NCBI GenBank assembly: GCA_002435305.1
Contig: DJMH01000077.1
Location: 4,240-31,963 of the forward strand
Source of the DNA: Dehalococcoidia bacterium UBA6495
GTDB taxonomy: Bacteria; Chloroflexota; Dehalococcoidia; Lucifugimonadales; UBA826
DNA: 27,724 nt
Direction of reading: 5' to 3'
In this document: piece after piece, positions 23,933 through 27,724 of the stretch
Layout: every line of letters begins with the position of its first letter
Numbering within the stretch: position 1 is the first letter of the stretch
The notes under the pieces: generated by a model
Told to the model about the DNA's origin: nothing
The model's input: only the letters and a program-made list of their open reading frames with translations
The model's database searches: none
Position numbers and translations under genes: made by a program

Positions 23933-24808
23933 CTACTCAGCCATCATTTCTTCCACGATTGCCTTCATCTCACCTGAATAAAAATCATAAGATCTATTCT
24001 GATAATTTAGTATCTTCTGGGACTCTACAGTATCATACCAATCATTCCAACCCGGTTCTTCTCGATACACCGCCATTTCAACTGGAGCTCCCATAAAATC
24101 AAAGAAATCTTCAACATAATCTTTCCCGGCTAAACGCCAAGTAGAACCTCCAGCAATGTTAAATACATTCCCAACAGCCTCTGCCGTACCCACTGAAGAC
24201 TTTATAGCATCAGCCACATCATCCCTATGAACCATTTCGACTCTTTGATCAGACGTAAAGGGCCAAGGCTCGGGAGGCTCTAAAAAGGCCGGTACCGCAA
24301 TACTGGCTATACGTAGTACCACAAAATTAACACCCGATCCAATAAGAATCTTTTCCCCTGCAATTTTACTCTCCGCGTATATATCTATTGCGTTTTGTGG
24401 CTGTGTAATTTTAATTGGATCAGATTCCTTAGAAGTATCCCCGTATGTACTTATCGAAGAGGTGAAAACTAAAGTAGCCTTCGATCCATGAGACTTCAAA
24501 GCCTCAACTATATTCCTAGTACCTTCCACGTTCACCGCAAATGTCTTATCTCTATCTCGTTCACTAGCCGGCGGGAGAAGTGCGGCCAAATGGAGAATTC
24601 CTCCCACATTGCGCAAAGCCTCGTATACGGATTCTTTATCAGTGATGTCCCCTTTAACTATCTCCACATTTGGTTCATCTTCCAGTCCTGAAAAATCCAT
24701 AAATGGCAGGTCAAATATGCGAACAGGTCTTCCTTCAGCCAAAAACATACCAGCCAGTTGTCTTCCGACACTTCCAGCTCCACCTGTTATCAATACCGGC
24801 TCGCTCAA
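23933..24808 (-). CDS. NAD-dependent epimerase/dehydratase (extended SDR)
   Basis: This 291-residue protein is an extended SDR with GGAGSVG (9-15), Asp33 after the second strand (favouring NAD), LHLAALLPP, catalytic Ser/Thr in FTSSIS, and Y-A-E-S-K with Tyr144 and Lys148. The substrate domain is short. The start is TTG at 24808, forming TTGA with the stop of the upstream gene, a coupled 4-nt overlap. Relatives act on nucleotide sugars or are uronate dehydrogenases, but nothing in the neighbourhood fixes a sugar substrate. Confidence 0.9.
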   Translation of the reverse strand: MSEPVLITGGAGSVGRQLAGMFLAEGRPVRIFDLPFMDFSGLEDEPNVEIVKGDITDKESVYEALRNVGGILHLAALLPPASERDRDKTFAVNVEGTRNIVEALKSHGSKATLVFTSSISTYGDTSKESDPIKITQPQNAIDIYAESKIAGEKILIGSGVNFVVLRIASIAVPAFLEPPEPWPFTSDQRVEMVHRDDVADAIKSSVGTAEAVGNVFNIAGGSTWRLAGKDYVEDFFDFMGAPVEMAVYREEPGWNDWYDTVESQKILNYQNRSYDFYSGEMKAIVEEMMAE

Positions 24809-25128
24809 GTTAGGGTCGTTCCTTTCATACCAGCTTTCTCAATCAGATTTTGGGAGCTAGCTATCAAAGTTTCCAGTGCAGTACCCATACCATCCCATTC
24901 GCTAGCATTTTTTAATTCCAAGGCCGATGCAGCGTCTCTCATGGTTGTACGAGTAACTGGAACGCTTGGCATTGTTTTAAAGAAAAAAGTTCCACTTACC
25001 TCTTCAAATTTCTCCACTATTTCAGCAACTGAATTTTCCCAATCTTGATTTTGGGCACCAAGTCCATCTGCAATAGATTTGCAAGCGGATATTGTTTCAT
25101 CAAGCATTTCTTGTCCTGATTGCGGCAT
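24805..25128 (-). CDS. Hypothetical helical protein, first gene of the operon
   Basis: This 107-residue protein is not recognised. It is predicted largely helical, with no signal peptide or membrane segment. It has one Cys, and a central FFFKTMPSVPVTRTTMRDAA segment stands out between two helical halves. It is a real gene by its strong AGGAGGG before the ATG, its lack of competing frames and its 4-nt coupling to the epimerase gene. Translational coupling suggests its product and the epimerase are needed in matched amounts. Function unknown. Confidence 0.8.
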   Translation of the reverse strand: MPQSGQEMLDETISACKSIADGLGAQNQDWENSVAEIVEKFEEVSGTFFFKTMPSVPVTRTTMRDAASALELKNASEWDGMGTALETLIASSQNLIEKAGMKGTTLT

Positions 25129-25169
25129 TTACAGAATCCCTCCTAATATGAACATATTATCTAAATATT

Positions 25170-25198
25170 AAAGGGCGACCACTTAGTGGTCGCCCTTT
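25170..25198 (-). terminator. Rho-independent terminator of the DUF362 gene
   Basis: A perfect 13-bp stem (arms contain GGGCGACCAC/GTGGTCGCCC) with a 3-nt TTA loop lies 32 nt beyond the DUF362 stop. On the minus strand the stem ends in CTTT followed by AATATTTAG, a modest T-rich tail. It separates this gene from the five-gene operon below it. Confidence 0.75.
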
Positions 25199-25230
25199 CC
25201 GTATTCAACTCCTAAAGGCAGTGAGATACC

Positions 25231-26643
25231 TTAGTCGTCGCCATCAGCATGAATCGATTCACTTACTTCAGTTATTTCCGGTGAATCTTCATAGTGATGC
25301 TTCACTTTGTCCAGGTCAACAACATCCAATCGGTTGAACCCTTTCCCATCGTACTTGTCGTAAGGGAACACCTGGAACTTTTCAAATCTTTCGCCGAACC
25401 TTTGCCTGCTTGGCCTTGTATCGTAAGGGAACCTGAATCGCTCTGGGCTATCTGGTTCACATTCAATTAGTTCATATTCCCTACTACCTAGTCCTATCTC
25501 ATGCCCCGTATTAATGCTGGTAACTTCACTTTGGCCATGGAACGTTGCAGCAGCAGCCTCAAATTTTTTATCTCCGGCATGATGAGCTTCCATCATTTCA
25601 GCCGCAGACCCCTTTATGCCTTCAGCTTCCCTAGCCTTGTCTACACAAGCCATATCTATTGCTACAGCATCCTTACTAGCGAAAACGCCAAGATGGGGAA
25701 CAATAGGGACATCGGCATGATTTGCACAGTCGCAGCGAGGCGATACATCCAAGGCCATATTTATATAACCTACTTTATCTCTACCCACTGCTTTCTCTAC
25801 CCCGAGACAGGCATCGGCAATAGCTGCGTCAACAGCATCAAACTGAACAGGAGGAATATCCATCAATCCCCTAGGTCCCATAACTCCGAAACAACCCAGG
25901 CAGTTTGCACACTTATCGCCTTCCCATTCCAATTCATCATTTTCGTTTATGTGATAGAGATTGAAAGGACAGCAATCTTCCAAAATTTCCCAATCTGGCG
26001 TATTTGCCTTTCCTTTGAAGTTCTCCGGATGGAAAACTCCAGCTGCCCCTAATCCATAGGTTGGGTGGCCACCCATATGGACATTGAATTTACCTCTCTT
26101 GGATTGTGCTCCAATACCTAAGTTCTTTAGGGCGCCACCAATGACTCCCATGCTATGTCCTTTGAAGTGGGTTAGTGCAATTAGCGCATCGGCAGCTGCA
26201 ATGGCTTGTGCAACATAAGCCTCTTTAAGGAGGTAGCCCTCTGGTATATCAACAACAAAATCACTAGTACCGATAAAGCCATCAGCACATATGAAAGGGC
26301 AGCCTAATGTGGCTGAGCTATAACCGTTCCTTTCTGCTGTCAGCAATATATCTATCTCAGAAGTCCTTGAGCCCCATGGTGAGTAGGAGGAAGTAGTTGT
26401 GTCGCAGACAAATGGGCGACCACCCAACTCTTTTATCCTATCGGCCAACTGTCGAGCATAAAGAGGTCTCAAATATGCAGAGTTATTCCATTCTCCGCAG
26501 TGGACTTTTATAGCCACAATATCGTTTGGCTTTATCATCTCATCTAAACCCGCGGCATCAAAAACTGTGATCATTTTTGCTGCCAACGCAGTCTCAGTAG
26601 ACTCTGAATGTGCGTCCATGTAATAAACTGTCGAATCAGACAT
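25231..26643 (-). CDS. DUF362 domain Fe-S protein
   Basis: This 470-residue protein carries the DUF362 domain: DIVAIKVHCGEWNN, THFKGHSMGVIGGALKNLGIG (the family's glycine- and His-rich hallmark), and SPRCDCANHADVPIVPHLGVFASKDAVAIDMA late in the protein. A Cys cluster, DKCANCLGCFGVMGPRG (nt 25891-25911), sits where related proteins have a ferredoxin motif, but only three Cys are in the C-x2-C-x2-C spacing and the fourth (C-P) is missing. A CCP shortly before may supply it. I chose ATG 26643 (GGAGG just upstream) over GTG 26655. It is transcribed alone from a predicted promoter at 26707-26735. The biochemical role of DUF362 is not established. Confidence 0.88.
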   Translation of the reverse strand: MSDSTVYYMDAHSESTETALAAKMITVFDAAGLDEMIKPNDIVAIKVHCGEWNNSAYLRPLYARQLADRIKELGGRPFVCDTTTSSYSPWGSRTSEIDILLTAERNGYSSATLGCPFICADGFIGTSDFVVDIPEGYLLKEAYVAQAIAAADALIALTHFKGHSMGVIGGALKNLGIGAQSKRGKFNVHMGGHPTYGLGAAGVFHPENFKGKANTPDWEILEDCCPFNLYHINENDELEWEGDKCANCLGCFGVMGPRGLMDIPPVQFDAVDAAIADACLGVEKAVGRDKVGYINMALDVSPRCDCANHADVPIVPHLGVFASKDAVAIDMACVDKAREAEGIKGSAAEMMEAHHAGDKKFEAAAATFHGQSEVTSINTGHEIGLGSREYELIECEPDSPERFRFPYDTRPSRQRFGERFEKFQVFPYDKYDGKGFNRLDVVDLDKVKHHYEDSPEITEVSESIHADGDD

Positions 26644-26706
26644 ATTTCCCTCCACTCCTTATTTTGAGCAAATAGGTACAATTTCCCTAGGTAATCATAT
26701 AGGTCG

Positions 26707-26735
26707 AGATTAGCATTGCTTCCTATCTATGTCAA
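26707..26735 (-). promoter_or_regulatory. Predicted promoter of the DUF362 gene
   Basis: On the minus strand a perfect -35 TTGACA (26730-26735), a 17-nt spacer and TAATCT (26707-26712) lie about 65-90 nt upstream of the start. The -10 is weak (3 of 6), but keeps the T-A...T frame. Confidence 0.45.
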
Positions 26736-26739
26736 TAAT

Positions 26740-26768
26740 TTAACAAACTCCGTAATCAATACTAAAAT
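26740..26768 (+). promoter_or_regulatory. Predicted promoter of the propeller/MBL genes
   Basis: TTAACA (26740-26745) and TAAAAT (26763-26768), each 5 of 6 to consensus, are spaced by 17 nt, about 55 nt before the ATG. Its -35 lies 4 nt from the -35 of the divergent DUF362 promoter, so a single regulator could touch both. Confidence 0.55.
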
Positions 26769-26823
26769 ATCATCCAGCCTGGCTCGCAAAGGAAATTAGT
26801 GAAGTACTGTAAAGGAGGCGATT

Positions 26824-27486
26824 ATGCAAGCAGAAATGAAATGGGTTCACCCTGGACCCCAGCCAAACGGTTTGCAATGTGATTCTGATGGTCTGTGGGC
26901 AATTGATCAAGGTAACGATCATTTATATAAATTGTCCTACGAAGACGGTTCAATCATAGAGGATTTAAATACTGAAACTTCCAAATCAAGCGGTATAACC
27001 AAGGGCGGAGGCTACTTGTGGGTTGCTTCTACATACACAGCTGAGCTGTTCAAATTAAATTTAGACGGAAGCACTGCTGATATTTTTGATACACCTGGGA
27101 AGGGTGTTGTTACTGAATACGGATCCGCTGCGAATCCACAGGTGACGGGGGCTCATGGAATGGAGTGGGTAGACGAAAATAATATGTGGGTTGCAGTTCC
27201 TCCTGCTCAACAAGTCTTTTTAATGAACCCGCACAATATGACCGTGAAAAGATCTATTCCCACCCCCGGAGTAAGACCCCATGGGCTTTTTATGGATAAT
27301 GGGAATATGTGGCTTGCCGACACCCAAAAGTGTCAGATACATAAAATCAACCCGGACAACGGGGAAGTATTGGATGAAATACACATTTCAGAACCAGAGA
27401 TACATGGCATGACCCTACATGAGGGCAACATATGGTTCTGCTGCGCTGAAACTCGTAAGGTATGCACTGTGCCACTACCAAATTAA
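26824..27486 (+). CDS. SMP-30/Vgb-like beta-propeller protein
   Basis: This 220-residue protein is built of about five repeats of a blade motif, each with a [HN]-G-hydrophobic start, a central W-[AV]-A/D turn and a K-[IL]-N/D close: QPNGLQCDSDGLWAIDQ, SGITKGGGYLWVAS, GAHGMEWVDENNMWVAV, RPHGLFMDNGNMWLAD and EIHGMTLHEGNIWFCC. This is the pattern of SMP-30/Vgb/YncE propellers, lactonases and lyases, though it is short. No signal peptide is seen. AAAGGAGG precedes the ATG. A metallo-beta-lactamase-fold gene begins 18 nt after the stop, so both may work in one catabolic step. The activity is open. Confidence 0.85.
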   Translation: MQAEMKWVHPGPQPNGLQCDSDGLWAIDQGNDHLYKLSYEDGSIIEDLNTETSKSSGITKGGGYLWVASTYTAELFKLNLDGSTADIFDTPGKGVVTEYGSAANPQVTGAHGMEWVDENNMWVAVPPAQQVFLMNPHNMTVKRSIPTPGVRPHGLFMDNGNMWLADTQKCQIHKINPDNGEVLDEIHISEPEIHGMTLHEGNIWFCCAETRKVCTVPLPN

Positions 27487-27503
27487 GCATTAAAGGACGT
27501 ACA

Positions 27504-27724
27504 TTGAAAGTTAATGACCGAATAAGGAAAATTGTAGTCGGGGAAAATAAACCAGATCCTTTTAAATATGGTGGGGTGTATCCTCCAAACGTTTTTTTGG
27601 TAAGTGGAAAGGATAAATCTGTTTTCATAGATACAGCACACGGTAAACCCGAAGAAATTCAAAAACATCTTTCCGTGTGGGAATCAGAAGGCAAGCCTGA
27701 AATAGCTGGCATCATACTAACTCA
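27504..27724 (+). CDS. MBL-fold metallo-hydrolase, 3'-truncated
   Basis: The frame starts at TTG 27504 with AAAGGA at suitable spacing, and runs off the window after 73 codons. The visible part, GGVYPPNVFLVSGKDKSVFIDTA with a final EIAGIILT, matches the N-terminal strands of the metallo-beta-lactamase fold up to the point where the family's T-H-x-H-x-D-H motif begins; that motif is outside the window. No ATG is available in frame. It is 18 nt downstream of the propeller gene and probably co-transcribed. Confidence 0.75.
   Translation, partial: MKVNDRIRKIVVGENKPDPFKYGGVYPPNVFLVSGKDKSVFIDTAHGKPEEIQKHLSVWESEGKPEIAGIILT

Noticed and set aside
25145..25158. AATATG-AA-CATATT palindrome before the unknown 107-residue gene
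   Set aside because: Six-base AT-rich arms are common by chance in this base composition; nothing else supports an operator.
25501..26052. A 183-codon plus-strand open frame
   Set aside because: Antisense to the DUF362 gene, with no domain and no RBS.
1..27724. Mobile element, phage defence island or CRISPR array
   Set aside because: No transposase, integrase, restriction, toxin-antitoxin or spacer-repeat pattern is visible; the AbrB-like segment is part of an ABC ATPase, not an antitoxin.

Overview
The window reads as a moderately AT-rich bacterial chromosome segment, densely coded on both strands. There is no rRNA, tRNA, transposase, integrase or CRISPR array that I can see. Several traits together suggest a marine Chloroflexota of the SAR202/Dehalococcoidia type: a GroEL tail ending in PPMDY without a GGM repeat, a MoxR/DUF58/transglutaminase cluster, several divergent acyl-CoA dehydrogenases, a DUF362 protein, an SMP-30-like propeller and frequent TTG starts. 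That assignment is inference from gene content and was not computed.

Layout. (1) 1-5233, plus strand: a translationally coupled run of MoxR AAA+ ATPase (5'-truncated), a DUF58 membrane protein, a TgpA-like transglutaminase membrane protein, and an O6-alkylguanine-DNA alkyltransferase homologue. (2) 5222-11649, minus strand: DNA polymerase III alpha subunit (dnaE), groEL-groES with its own promoter, leader repeats and a strong terminator, and a flavin reductase. (3) 11848-15720, plus strand: a stand-alone Lrp/AsnC ligand-binding (RAM) protein followed by three acyl-CoA dehydrogenase genes, closed by a rho-independent terminator. (4) 15788-17412, plus strand: two LolD/MacB-type ABC ATPases, the first carrying a C-terminal AbrB-like extension, with no permease in the window. 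(5) 17413-19505, plus strand: a poorly understood 0.5-kb stretch with a doubtful basic ORF, then a short-chain dehydrogenase and an enoyl-CoA hydratase/isomerase homologue. (6) 19531-25128, minus strand: an apparent five-gene operon of unknown small protein, NAD-dependent epimerase, LarE-like sulfur transferase, class III aminotransferase and S9 peptidase. (7) 25231-27724: a DUF362 Fe-S protein on the minus strand diverging from an SMP-30/Vgb-like propeller and a truncated metallo-beta-lactamase-fold hydrolase on the plus strand, with two back-to-back promoters.

How the genes fit together. Regions 3 and 5 point to breakdown or modification of CoA thioesters. The three dehydrogenases have complementary gains and losses of key residues, as expected if the third is a non-catalytic partner in heteromers with the first two. 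Region 1 is a cell-envelope cluster in which the transglutaminase has Ser where its family has the catalytic Cys. Region 2 is housekeeping. Region 6 is a coherent operon whose pathway cannot be named from sequence.

The observations most deserving a second look are the Ser-for-Cys transglutaminase, the complementary acyl-CoA dehydrogenase set, the ABC-AbrB fusion in an ATPase pair without a permease, the repeat-rich groES leader without CIRCE, and the LarE-containing operon without larB or larC.
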